Origin: Nemertoderma westbladi
Lineage: Eukaryota > Xenacoelomorpha > Nemertodermatida > Nemertodermatidae
Direction: 5' to 3'
Assembly (NCBI GenBank): GCA_032718475.1
Contig: JAUCBJ010000667.1
Coordinates: 1 to 23,607, forward strand
Length of the DNA: 23,607 bases
This document shows, in pieces, positions 1 to 8,871 of this stretch (positions are counted from its first letter, which is position 1; each line of letters opens with the position of its first letter). The translations under genes were made by a program, and so were the position numbers. The notes below the pieces were generated by a model. It worked only from the letters and a program-made list of their open reading frames with translations, was not told the origin of the DNA and searched no databases.

Positions 1-714
1 CCAGTCTACACCAACACTAACGTATCGCAGTGTACCAGTCTACACCAACACTAACGTCTCTCAGTGTACCAGACTACAACAACACTAACGTCTCTCAGTG
101 TACCAGTCTAAACCAACACTAATGTCTCGCTGTGTACCAGTCTACACCAACACTAACGTCTCGCAGTGTACCAGTCTACACCAACACTAACGTCTCTCAG
201 TGTACCAGTCTACACCAACACTAATGTCTCGCTGTGTACCAGTTTACACCAACACTAACGTATCTCAGTGTACCAGTCTACATCAACACTAATGTCTCGC
301 TGTGTACCAGTCAGTCTACACCAACACTATCGTCTCGCTGTGTACCAGTCTACACCAACACTAACGTCTCTAAGTGTACCAGTCTACACCAACACTAACG
401 TCTTTCAGTGCAGTCTACACCAACACTAATGTCTCGATGTGTACCAGTCTACACCAACACTAATGTCTCGCTGTGTACCAGTCTACACCAACACTAACGT
501 CTCGAAGTGTACCAGACTACACCAACACTAACGTCTATCAGTGTACCAGTCGACACCAACACTAATGTCTCGCTGTGTACCAGTCTACACCAACACTAAC
601 GTCTCGCGGTGTACCCATCAACACCAACACTAACGTCTCGCAGTGTACCGAGTCTACACCAACACAAACGTCTCGCAGTGTACCAGTCTACACCAACACA
701 AACGTAAAGCAGTG
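1..714. repeat. 34-bp minisatellite array, about 21 copies, cut by the window edge
   Basis: The unit reads approximately CCAGTCTACACCAACACTAA followed by CGTCTCGCAGTGTA, 34 bp in all, repeated head to tail with few indels. Copies differ mainly in a short segment that is either AACGTCTC(G/T)CAG or AATGTCTCGCTG; the last copies drift (ACAAACG) and the array fades near 714. One copy near 308 has an extra CAGT and one near 410 lacks TACC. Because 34 is not a multiple of 3, any reading frame through it rotates among three peptide versions, so the short open frame at 575-817 is a by-product of the repeat and not a gene. The true left end lies outside the window. Confidence 0.97.
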
Positions 715-1436
715 TTTGAAAATTGTAATTCCGTACGAGAAACCGTATCGCAAATATCTCGACTTATATATCACATTACCACAAACGGAAAATAATTGTG
801 TATTGCCCTGCGGTTAGAGGAAGATAATTTAGAATTTGAATGTCACATGTTGAGCAGTTTAAAAGCTATTTTAAAAATGTCATGTTTTCGTTACGGAATT
901 ACGAAATTCGCAATAACGTTTTGTTATTTTTTCAATCGAAGTTAGTTGCTTTCTAGGAAACCAATATTAATTTATTTCTTAAGTACAACCGAGGTTGAAC
1001 CATCACTCGCACAGCCAATTAGACAGACTAGGATTAATGTATTTATACTGTAATGACTGTATTTTACCCTTAATTGTAGGTAAAGTTCGCACAAACATTT
1101 TGGAAAATGTAAAAAAATGTAGTCAATTTCAACTTGCCAGTAGGAACCCACACATAACGGAATTTGCTTCCAATTTCTCATTTCAGATACTTTAGGATAT
1201 TAGGAATGGGATCCAAACATTAAAAAGGTTATCTGTCAATGTTTTTTTTGAGTCCCTATGTCCGTTTATTCCTGAAATTCATGAAATGATGTTGTTAACA
1301 ATCTAGTTTATCTATTCACGAGCGCTTATATCCTGCAAATAATATCCAATATGGGGGTAACATGAATCAATAGTGTGACGGGGGGGGGGGGGGGGGGGTA
1401 ACAGGAAGGTGGGGGGTGGGGGGTAAGTGTAATGTT
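715..1436. other. Spacer without recognisable gene, with a poly-G tract
   Basis: This stretch is AT-rich and shows no coding similarity that I recognise. It contains a 19-base G run at 1380-1398 followed by further G clusters to about 1425. The small open frames on both strands near 972-1195 overlap each other and show no domain or composition signal. Confidence 0.6.
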
Positions 1437-1480
1437 TATGTTTGTGTCCCTCATTAATGTTTCTATCCCTCATTAATGGC
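1437..1480. repeat. Two-unit stub of the TGTCCCTCATTAATG minisatellite
   Basis: Two consecutive units (TTTGTGTCCCTCATTAATG, then TTTCTATCCCTCATTAATG) match the unit of the large array at 3090-4110. An inverted-repeat element and a LINE fragment lie between this stub and the main array, so the stub may be an outlying piece of one original array separated by later insertions. Confidence 0.8.
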
Positions 1481-1528
1481 TTTTGTTTAAATTATATTAA
1501 AATATGTTTCTGCATACTGTATACATTA

Positions 1529-2043
1529 CGCCATGACATATAATATAATTTCATTTTCTGATGACACGGACCCCCCCCCCCCCCCCCCCAAATGTTTCTA
1601 TAAATCTTTATCATATTGCTTGAAATTGAAACACAACTAGTTCAAATTACCGTGGTTGAACCCATGAAGCCAGAATTTTCGATTTTGCCTTTAAATTTTT
1701 TTTATAACGGTTTTAAAAAAGTGTCTTTTGCGAAATCGCACCATCCGTACTGTATCATTGCCATTCTTCACATGAGTTGTAAATTTTTCATATTAATATT
1801 GTAGAAAGCTTGCGTTGCAAGGATTCGAAATATGTAACAATATCTGAATTTCGTTGAGAAACAGCTGAGATATAAGCGTTCAAAGATTGCAAGAATTATC
1901 GTTCGCTGAAGGCCATTTATTATATTTAATAAATACACGATGTTCTGGAACATTTTGTTTATGTATGAATAGTTAAGGCAATACAGTAGAGATATTCTTT
2001 CAAATTTCAAACAATATGATAAAGATTTATGGAAAAAAAGATT

Positions 2044-2074
<31 letters not shown>

Positions 2075-2119
2075 GGCTCCGTGTTATCAGAAAATGACAA
2101 TATATTACGGGTCATGGTG
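1529..2119. mobile_element. TA-flanked inverted-repeat element, copy A (MITE-like, 591 bp)
   Basis: The two ends are inverted copies of each other: CGCCATGACATATAATATA on the left and, read in reverse complement, CACCATGACCCGTAATATA on the right, each followed by TTTCTGATGACACGGA-like sequence, a long C run and a stretch resembling ATAAATCTTTATCATATTG. The terminal similarity extends about 100 bp. Both ends abut a TA dinucleotide (1527-1528 and 2120-2121), as expected for Tc1/mariner-type insertion. The interior matches the left arm of copy B at 5296-6303, but the right arm is shorter, so copy A looks like a deletion derivative. It has no transposase; short open frames inside are incidental. 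The superfamily is inferred only from the TA flanks. Confidence 0.8.
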
Positions 2120-2159
2120 TATTTTGTGCACTTTTTTTTATATTTACAACAAGTATAGG

Positions 2160-2179
2160 CCTACTTACTACTACTACTA
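2160..2179 (-). repeat. (TAG)n microsatellite tail of the truncated LINE
   Basis: On the minus strand the ORF stop TAG is followed by TAGTAGTAGTAAGTAG. LINEs of several clades end in short microsatellites instead of poly(A), so this most likely marks the 3' end of the LINE copy. Confidence 0.6.
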
Positions 2180-2945
2180 GGTCGAGCGAACTCGGACAGT
2201 GGAAATGAGATCCTTCCAGGCTTCCCGATTCTCCATAGTTGTCGCAATTTCGTTTCTCCCAAGTTCAGTATCCCTTTCAAGTTGATCTATATATGTTATG
2301 GCAGGTCGTCTTCGACTACGCTTTCCATGAGTTGGTTGCCAGAGAAGTAGATCAGGTATGACCTCGTCTTTACTTCGCCAGCAGTGCCCACTGAATCTTA
2401 ATCTGCGTTCACGGAGGGTGGTTGATACAGGTGGTATTGTACCATAAAGCTCGGCGTTTGTCATGTGTTCTCTCCAGCTGATGTTTAGGGCTGCCCTTAG
2501 TAGTCTTGTGTAGCAACCATCAATTCGTTGTTCAAGTGATTTAGTCAGTGTCCAGGTCTCACCCCCGTATAAAAATACACTTTCCACTGTGGCTCGAAAG
2601 AACTTAGTCTTCAGGTGCCTGGAGAGATCTGATTTCCAGATGGTATCCATTTTTGATAGAGCTATACCCAAGCCTTTGCTTTCCTAACTTCTATGTCCTT
2701 TTTGCTACTGTACTATCTATCCATGATCCAAGGTACTGGAAGTCATCGACCTTCCTTAGTTGATTATTATCAATGGTTGTCAAGTTTCCATCAACATTAA
2801 AGGTCATGAATTCGGTCTTGGTAGCATTTATATGCAATCCAACCTCCTTAGCAGCCCTCTCCACTTTATTTAGTAGAAGCTGTGCATCTGCAAGCGTATT
2901 AGCGTATTATGTCATCCGCAAAGTCGGTGTCTGTGACTGTAGTTG
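2177..2945 (-). pseudogene. 5'-truncated LINE reverse transcriptase fragment (C-terminal part)
   Basis: Read on the minus strand, the fragment begins just before the RT catalytic box TDFADD (2911-2928). It continues through a region with LHINATKTEFM and FQYLGSWID, and ends with the C-terminal domain common in RTE-like LINEs (GGETWTLTKSLE, RRLRFSGHCWRS, GKRSRRRP). The last 164 codons (2671-2177) are open. Upstream the frame is broken: an 8-bp duplication around 2895-2908 (AATACGCT twice) shifts the frame right after the FADD box, and another break lies near 2680. The endonuclease and most of RT are missing, the usual outcome of incomplete target-primed reverse transcription. The stop codon merges with a (TAG)n microsatellite, a typical LINE tail. 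Its protein differs clearly from the LINE at 16830-19835, so it is a separate family. Confidence 0.85.
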
Positions 2946-3089
2946 CCGGGCCTACTTAACAGTAGTCATGTAGTATGCATCTATGTTGTACAGTACATTT
3001 ATTGTGTATTCTTGCATAATTTGTTACGATACTGTTACGATAACGAGAGTGAGCCTAACTGGCTTGTCGGAGGACATAAATAATATTAC

Positions 3090-4110
3090 AATTAATATTT
3101 GTGCCCCTCATTAATGTTTGTGTCCCTCATTAATATTTGTGTCCCTTATTAACTTTTGTGTTCCTCATTAATGTATGTCCCTCATTAATGGTTGTGTCCC
3201 TCATTAATATTTTTCTCCCTCATTAATGGTTGTGTCCCTCATTAATATTTGTGCCCTCATTAATGTATTTCCCTCATTAATATTTGTGTTCCTCTAATGT
3301 ATGTCCCTCATAAATGGTTGTGTCCCTCATTAATATTTGTATCCCTCATTAATGGTTGTGTCCCTCATTAATATTTGTGTCTATCATTAATGGTTGTGTC
3401 CCTTATTAATATTTGTGTCCCTCATTAATGTATGTCCCTCATTAATGGTTGTGTCCCTCATTAATGTTTGTGTCCCTCATCAATGTATGTCCAATGTCCC
3501 TCATCAGTGGTTGTGTCCCTCATTAATATTTGTGTCCCACATTCATATTTGTGTCCCTCATTAATGTATGTCCCTCATTAATGGCTGTGTCCTCATTAAA
3601 ATGTGTGTTCCTCATTAATATATCTCCCTCATTAATGGTTATTGTCTCCCTCATTTATATTTGTGTCCCTCATTAATGTTTGTGTCCCTCATTAATATTT
3701 GTGTTCCTCATTAATGTATGTCCCTCATTAATGGTTGTGTCCCTCATTAATATTTGTATCCCTCATTAATGGTTGTGTCCTTCATTAATATTTGTGTCTA
3801 TCATTAATGGTTGTGTCCCTTATCAATATTTGTATCCCTCATTAATGTATGTCTCTCATTAATGGTTGTGTCCCTCATTAATAGTTGTGTCCCACATTAA
3901 TATTTGTGTCCCTCATCAATGTATGTCCCTCACTAATGGTTGTGTTCCTCATTAATATTTATGTCCCACATTAATATTTGTGTCCCTCATTAATGTATGT
4001 CCTTCATTAATGATTGTGCCCGTCTTTAATAATTGCATCTCCCATTAATGTACAGTATGTCCCTCATTAAAGTTTGTGCCCCTGATTTATTACTGTATGC
4101 TCCACATTAA
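3090..4110. repeat. Minisatellite of 17-19 bp units with larger internal repeats
   Basis: The array is built from units such as TTTGTGTCCCTCATTAATA (19 bp), GTTGTGTCCCTCATTAATG (19 bp) and TATGTCCCTCATTAATG (17 bp), often in the order 19+19+17. A larger repeat is superimposed: the variant GTGTCTATC occurs at 3377 and again at 3794, 417 bp apart, and the surrounding variants (for example TTTGTATCCC and CCCTTAT) recur in the same order. The array decays at its right end (4020-4110). No open frame of interest runs through it. Confidence 0.95.
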
Positions 4111-4269
4111 TGTTTATGTCATGCCGGCTTTGAGCTTCCGTATTTTCAGAATTGATGATAATATTAATAATCAATTATTATTTACTATTATGGTGGTTTC
4201 ATTTTCATATATTTCTTCTTTCACTGCTTATCAGTTATAATGGACGCCTGAATTTGGCTATATCACTCA
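4111..4269. other. AT-rich spacer
   Basis: The stretch is short, AT-rich, and contains repeated ATTATTA-like words. No coding or RNA feature was seen. Confidence 0.5.
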
Positions 4270-5270
4270 TGTACTAGAGCCTAGAGGTAACGGGCCCTGT
4301 AAGCACCTACAGACCTAGCACTCCGTTTCCTGTGTCGTTCGCGGTGTCTGCACCTGCTGACCTGTGTCGGCCGTGTGTCTGAAATCTGGGCCGGAACCTG
4401 TGTCGGCCGTTGTGTCTGAATCTGTGCCTGCAGCTGCATCTCCGCCGCCGGCTACTGTCGGTATGTCTGTCGGCAACAGTGTCGGTTTCTGCACTTGTGT
4501 CGACACATGTGTTATGGGTACAGCGGCGCGGCTACACCTACACCCAGGTATAGAACTGTCAGGCTACCTTTCTAACAAAAGGCATGAAAGGGCTACCGGT
4601 ATTTTATTATAGACTGATCAGCTGATAGAATGTTAGAGAACATAATAGAATGTACGAGCCAATGGAAATAGCACTACCGGTAGGTAATACTGTAATACCG
4701 TGACGACACCATTGAAAGTTGAATCTACCACTACTGCACAAATACCAGCAGACTTGTAGAACCTGAACAGTCATGGCATACAGGCTGACAGGAATACAGA
4801 ATACGAACAGTACTGCAGTCAGCAGTACAGTACAGACAGCAATACAGCGTACAGGTAACGGTATCTTACAGTCTTACCTCGCTAGCAAGGCCAAGGACTA
4901 CTGATACTGAAGCTAGCCTACAGCAGTACAGGCTGACAGGTACAGCAGAAATGGTCATACTGTCATAGGTCTGTAGGTGGAGCGTGGGGCAGTGGGGGCC
5001 CCCAACTGCCACCACCCAACATCAACCTGCCTACAAGCTACAACCCAACAACATCCTGTCTGCCTGTGTCCTGACATCCCACACAGGCTGACAGGCAGGC
5101 AGGATAGGCATACTGCCAGACTGCATACAGGAATACTGGAATAAGCCACGTCAGCTCAGCACCTGAGCACTGCAGGCTGCAGCAGTTCCTCAAGCAGTAA
5201 AGCCTGCAAGCCTTGAAGCAGCCTCAGCATTCTGGCATTCCGCTGAATCATAGTTTTATCAGTTTACACT
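4270..5270. other. GC-richer low-complexity region, no confident gene
   Basis: Composition changes abruptly here. At 4360-4428 a 36-bp unit starting ACCTGTGTCGGCCG is present twice with variation. The plus-strand frame at 4364-4612 reads a low-complexity peptide with two PVSAV-like blocks but is closed by a stop just upstream, and the minus-strand frame over the same bases is equally open. From about 4740 to 5110 the word ACAGGCTGACAGG occurs three times (near 4780, 4931 and 5083) among many TACAGTAC-like words, suggesting a decayed tandem repeat. I see no domain that would support a gene. Confidence 0.45.
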
Positions 5271-5295
5271 TACAGCATATTTTTGTACTGTTGTA

Positions 5296-6303
5296 CACCA
5301 TGTCCCGTAATATAGTGTCATTTTCTGATGACACGGACCCCCCCCCCCCCAAATTTTTTACAAATCTTTATCATATTGCTTGAAATTTGAAACACAACTA
5401 GTTCAACTCACCGTCGATGACCCGATGACAGCATGAAGCAGGAATTTTCGATTTTGCCTTTAAATTCAGAAATTATTTTTATAAGCGTTTTAAAAAAGTG
5501 TCTTTGGGAATTCGCAGCCTCCGTATAGTCAGATAGTGGACATTCTTCACATTAGTCGTAATTTTTTCATATTAAAAAGATTGCCTTGCAAGGATTCGAA
5601 ATATGTAACAATATCTGAATTTCGTTGAGAAACAACTGAGATACGGTATAGGCGTTCAAAGATTGCAAGAACTATTGTCCGCTGAACAGCTGAAGGCCAT
5701 TTATTATATTTAATAAATACACGATGTTCTGGAACAATTTGTATAAGTACAGAAGTATGAATAGCTATGCAATAGACAGATAGATATAGTGCTGTAGTGG
5801 ATAGGATTACCGCTGTTGCCAACCAACTCATAAAATAAATAACACGTTCTAGAATTTTGTGTATTTATTAAATAGAACAGTAGAATAAATGGCATGCAGC
5901 GAACGATAATTCTAGCAATCTTTGAACGCCTTTATCTCAGCTGTTTCTCAACGAAATTCAGATATTGTTACATATTGGGAATCCTTGCAAGGCAAGCTTT
6001 TTAATAATATGAAAAAATTACGACTAATGTGAAGAATGTCCACGATACGGAAACAGAGGGTGCGATTTCGCAAAAGACACTTTTTTAAAACGCCTATAAA
6101 AATAATTTAAAGGCAAACTCGAAAATTCCGGCTTCATATGGTCAACCACGGTGAGTGGAACTGGTGGAGTTTCAAATTTCAAGCAATATGACAAAGATTT
6201 GTAGAAAAATCTGGGGGGGGGGGGGGGGTGGTCCGCTGCCTGGGACCTGGAGTCCGTGTCATCGGAAAATGACACTATATTACGGGACATGGCTGACATG
6301 GTG
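5296..6303. mobile_element. TA-flanked fold-back element, copy B (about 1,008 bp)
   Basis: The left end CACCATGTCCCGTAATATAG and the right end are inverted copies, each next to a TA dinucleotide (5294-5295 and 6304-6305). Unlike copy A, the symmetry runs deep: sequence from the left end to about 5740 is matched in reverse complement from about 5840 to the right end, including TTGCAAGGATTCGAAATATG, AACGAAATTCAGATATTG and TTTAATAAATACACGA-like blocks, leaving a loop of about 100 bp. The arms have diverged by scattered substitutions, small indels and an extra GCTGACATG near the right tip. Each arm holds a C/G homopolymer (13 C at 5338-5350, 16 G at 6213-6228) at the equivalent place. There is no transposase, so it must depend on an enzyme encoded elsewhere; the TA flanks hint at Tc1/mariner. 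Confidence 0.85.
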
Positions 6304-6631
6304 TATTGCAGTTCAGCAGTTGGCAGTAATATCACATTTGAGGCACAGTGCTACGAAATTTTGTGGTCGATTCCCCTATGCCCCGTGCGAACCACTTACT
6401 GACTTACCGGTATACTTTTTTCAAAAGTTTGTTGATTCAGCTATGTCCATGCTGCACGGCAAACCAATCCTTTTCAAAGTGTGTTGATTCCTCTATCAGT
6501 CTATGACTTGACTATGGCTATGCCCTTATTACAGTAGGCCTATTACTGTACCGTATTAAGAAACTTAATTATTTGAAAGTTTATTTATTGACGTAATACA
6601 GTACCGGTAATAGTATCAATAATAACAATAC
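6304..6631. other. Spacer between two mobile elements
   Basis: No gene is recognised. A short imperfect direct repeat (TTTTTCAAAAGTTTGTTGATTC at about 6417, CTTTTCAAAGTGTGTTGATTC at about 6470) is present, together with TAGGCCTA at about 6536-6543. Confidence 0.5.
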
Positions 6632-6662
6632 TTATTACCCACCCAGAAGTTATTTGCCCGCT
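6632..6662 (+). repeat. Left 31-bp inverted end of the recombinase element
   Basis: The sequence begins TTATTACCCACCCAG and ends TTATTTGCCCGCT. It pairs with 8826-8856 in reverse complement with four mismatches. The following 50 bases form alternating CCCGCTT/AAGCGGG stems and contain TTATTTTCCCGG, a word also found in the hairpin at 8872-8997. Confidence 0.7.
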
Positions 6663-6859
6663 TTTTAATAGTAAGAAGCGGGTTTTCAACTCGGTTATTT
6701 TCCCGGAACCCGCTTTTCGCATGTTCAAAACAGTTGCTATGGATAAGCAAGTACAGTACATTCCATAATAATACAATACAATTTACTGTATTGTATTCAC
6801 AATACAGTTAACATTGCGATTGTACTGTGTACTGTATGTGTATTCAGTCTTCATTTTTA

Positions 6860-7113
6860 TTCTAGAACTAATATTTGACATTTTGCCAGAAAGATAGTAG
6901 CTAGTAATTTTGATTTTGTGTTAGCTAGTACTTTTTATTAGCTAGTGAAAATAATTATAATTTAAAAATTTAACAGTCTTGTTTCTTGTAAAAATGGCTT
7001 TTATTGTGAGGTTTCTTATTCTAGAACAAATGTTTGACTTTCTGACAGTAAGATGGTAGCTAGTACTTTTGATTTTGTGTTAACTAGGACTCTTTATTAG
7101 CTAGTAAAAAAAA
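6860..7113. repeat. Two diverged ~95-bp direct repeats in the element leader
   Basis: The segments 6860-6954 and 7019-7113 align along their whole length. Both begin TTCTAGAAC, continue with TTTGAC(A)TT and GTAGCTAGTA, and end with CTTTTTATTAGCTAGT or a close variant. They differ by scattered substitutions, so the duplication is not recent. Confidence 0.8.
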
Positions 7114-7504
7114 ATAACAAAAATAATATTTAATTCTCAACTATATATTTCTCTGGATGAAATTATGAGCTAACTACTAATGAGCTTTCTACTGTAGCTA
7201 CTAGTTTTTAAACAAAATATTGGCGGATGTCAAAATACTTTTTGCTATTCAGAAATGTAAATTGACAATTGTACTAAAATAAAAAACCTCACGATAATAG
7301 CAATTAACATGGTCAAATAATTGGTCAAAAAGTGTGTACGCATTGCATAGTAGTAATGCCCTACTGTGTTTTGGGCACACCCCCACCAAGTTTTTATACT
7401 AGCTAGTTTTTAGGCTAGAGTTCGGTGCCCGTGTCAGCATTTTCACTTTATTTCAAAATGTATCTAGTTTACTAGCTATTACTTTTAATGTTTGTGTAAA
7501 GTTC

Positions 7505-7613
7505 TCTAGAACATTTCGAAATATATATATTTTTTATTTATGTTCTAGAACATTTCGTAATATATATATATATTTTAATTATGTTCTAGAACAAAATTGT
7601 ATTCGTTCTAGAA
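7505..7613. promoter_or_regulatory. Cluster of TTCTAGAA palindromes upstream of the recombinase start
   Basis: TTCTAGAA occurs at 7543-7550, 7584-7591 and 7606-7613, with a partial copy (TCTAGA) at 7505-7510, all within 150 bp upstream of the ATG at 7655. Two more copies begin the direct repeats at 6860 and 7019. TTCnnGAA is the core of heat-shock elements, so these could bind HSF. They could equally be binding sites for the element's own protein. No activity can be read from sequence. Confidence 0.4.
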
Positions 7614-7654
7614 TATTTTTTAAAAATTGTAAATTCTTTGATAAGGTTTACAAA

Positions 7655-8551
7655 ATGGATACAAATTTCATAGACAGATTGTTCAATGAGATGGACACAG
7701 AGGCGGTTGAGTACAATGACGCCATCTGTCTGGACTATGACAATGGAGAATTTTTAACGCAGGCTACAATGGTTGAGGAGGACAATACCGATAGTTTCGA
7801 TGGTGCTACAGACGAAATGCTGAGTCAGTTATCAATGATGGAAGAGGTTATTAGCGACAATTTCGATATTGCAACTGACGAAATGCTGAGTCAGATATCA
7901 ATGGCCGAAGAAGATAATAATGGCCGATGGCCTAACCCAACCTCGACAATATAAAAATAAAGCGTGGGAATACCCGGAGGATAGGTCTGTGTGTCCAGTG
8001 TCCTTGGCCTTGCATGAACTCTATATTGCTAAACGATTTCCTAATGGAAAGGTAGTGTCCGAAGCACCTTATTGGGTCCGTCCTAAACCAGACAATCCAA
8101 AGTCAGGCAAATCCCTTTGGTTCTGCGACCAGCCAACAGGGAAGAACAATAATATTTAAATCCATTGTCGAGACCGCCGATTTAAAGAGTGATGGACGTA
8201 AAATAACGCCTAACCGCTGCCGCAAGACAACAGCACAGTCACTCGTAGACAATGACGTGCCTGTAAACTACGCACATATGAAACTTGGCCATAAAAGCCT
8301 GTCCACGACGTCTAGTTATATCCGTCCTTCAGATGCTTCAAGCCAGAAAATTAGCAACATTCTTTCCTCGGTGATGTCAGGTGGGGATAACGTACGAGCG
8401 GAGAAAGTCACATCACGAGGTTGATGCAGCTGCAACCAAGTCCTTGAATTCAGTGCAGGTGGAAGCGAATCGGTTCAATGCACTCGACTTCAAATCACTA
8501 TTTACCAATAACGTGATTGCCGGTGACATAAACATAACTTTTACAAAATAG
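7655..8551 (+). pseudogene. Crypton/DUF3504-type tyrosine recombinase, frameshifted and internally deleted
   Basis: The relic is spread over frames that need +1 shifts. It opens with an acidic 99-codon segment from ATG 7655, carrying a near-repeat (ATDEMLSQ twice). The second frame (7920-8159) holds RSVCPVSLALHELYIAKRFP and SLWFCDQPTGKNN, resembling the catalytic-domain middle of the DUF3504 proteins. After a shift at about 8155 a third frame (8155-8424) gives ITPNRCRKTTAQSL and LGHKSLSTTSSYI, the box II Arg and the LGH...Tyr motif of tyrosine recombinases. A last shift near 8400 leads to a tail ending AGDINITFTK, similar in style to the hydrophobic C-termini of this family. The usual box II His appears replaced. 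The N-terminal core-binding domain and the first catalytic Arg region are absent between the first two frames, so it cannot be functional. The family call rests on motif recognition. Confidence 0.72.
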
Positions 8552-8825
8552 ACAGTAGACACATCGTAACAACCAACAACGTATCAGAAACTCTGAAGTA
8601 AATTGTTCAACAAATTGCTAAAATTATTTATATTGCGCTTCGAATATTATAGGGCCTACTTCAAATAATATACAGAAATATATTCATTGCCGTTAAACAG
8701 ATAGTTATTTAAAAAATATAGATAATTATTCTTCCCCCAAAAAACCAAGCCCCTTTTTTATGACCTGCCCCACCAACAAATCCCTCTTAGATTTGTTAAT
8801 TAACCATGTCGGTGTGGAATAGTTA
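8552..8825. other. AT-rich 3' flank of the recombinase relic
   Basis: There is no open frame of note. The stretch contains a short stem (AACAAATC / GATTTGTT near 8777-8799) and a C-rich patch. It probably represents the 3' untranslated part of the element. Confidence 0.4.
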
Positions 8826-8856
8826 CGCGGGAAAATAACTGCTGGTTGGGTAATAA
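8826..8856 (-). repeat. Right 31-bp inverted end of the recombinase element
   Basis: In reverse complement this reads TTATTACCCAACCAG ... TTATTTTCCCGCG and matches 6632-6662 at 27 of 31 positions. Its outer end lies only 15 bp from the hairpin element at 8872. Confidence 0.7.
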
Positions 8857-8871
8857 CTCACTTATTACCCT

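Larger units (their letters stand above)
6632..8856 (+). mobile_element. Degenerate tyrosine-recombinase (Crypton-like) element with inverted ends
   Basis: The interval is bounded by a 31-bp sequence starting TTATTACCCA at 6632-6662 and its inverted copy at 8826-8856; I count 27 of 31 matching bases. Next to the left end is a set of short stems made from CCCGCTT and AAGCGGG (6657-6715). Inside are an AT-rich leader with TTCTAGAA palindromes, a broken tyrosine recombinase gene on the plus strand and an AT-rich tail. Classic Cryptons are usually described without terminal inverted repeats, so either this belongs to a subgroup with such ends, or the recombinase sits inside a different inverted-repeat element. 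Boundaries are inferred from the inverted repeat alone; I found no target-site duplication. Confidence 0.55.

Noticed and set aside
1-817. Possible coding sequence or CRISPR-like array in the 34-bp repeats
   Set aside because: Units are contiguous without unique spacers, and the open frame at 575-817 is a mixture of frames through a repeat whose length is not a multiple of three.
4315-4612. Overlapping open frames on both strands in the GC-rich patch
   Set aside because: Both strands are open because of composition and a 36-bp repeat; the plus frame has a stop directly upstream and no recognisable domain.
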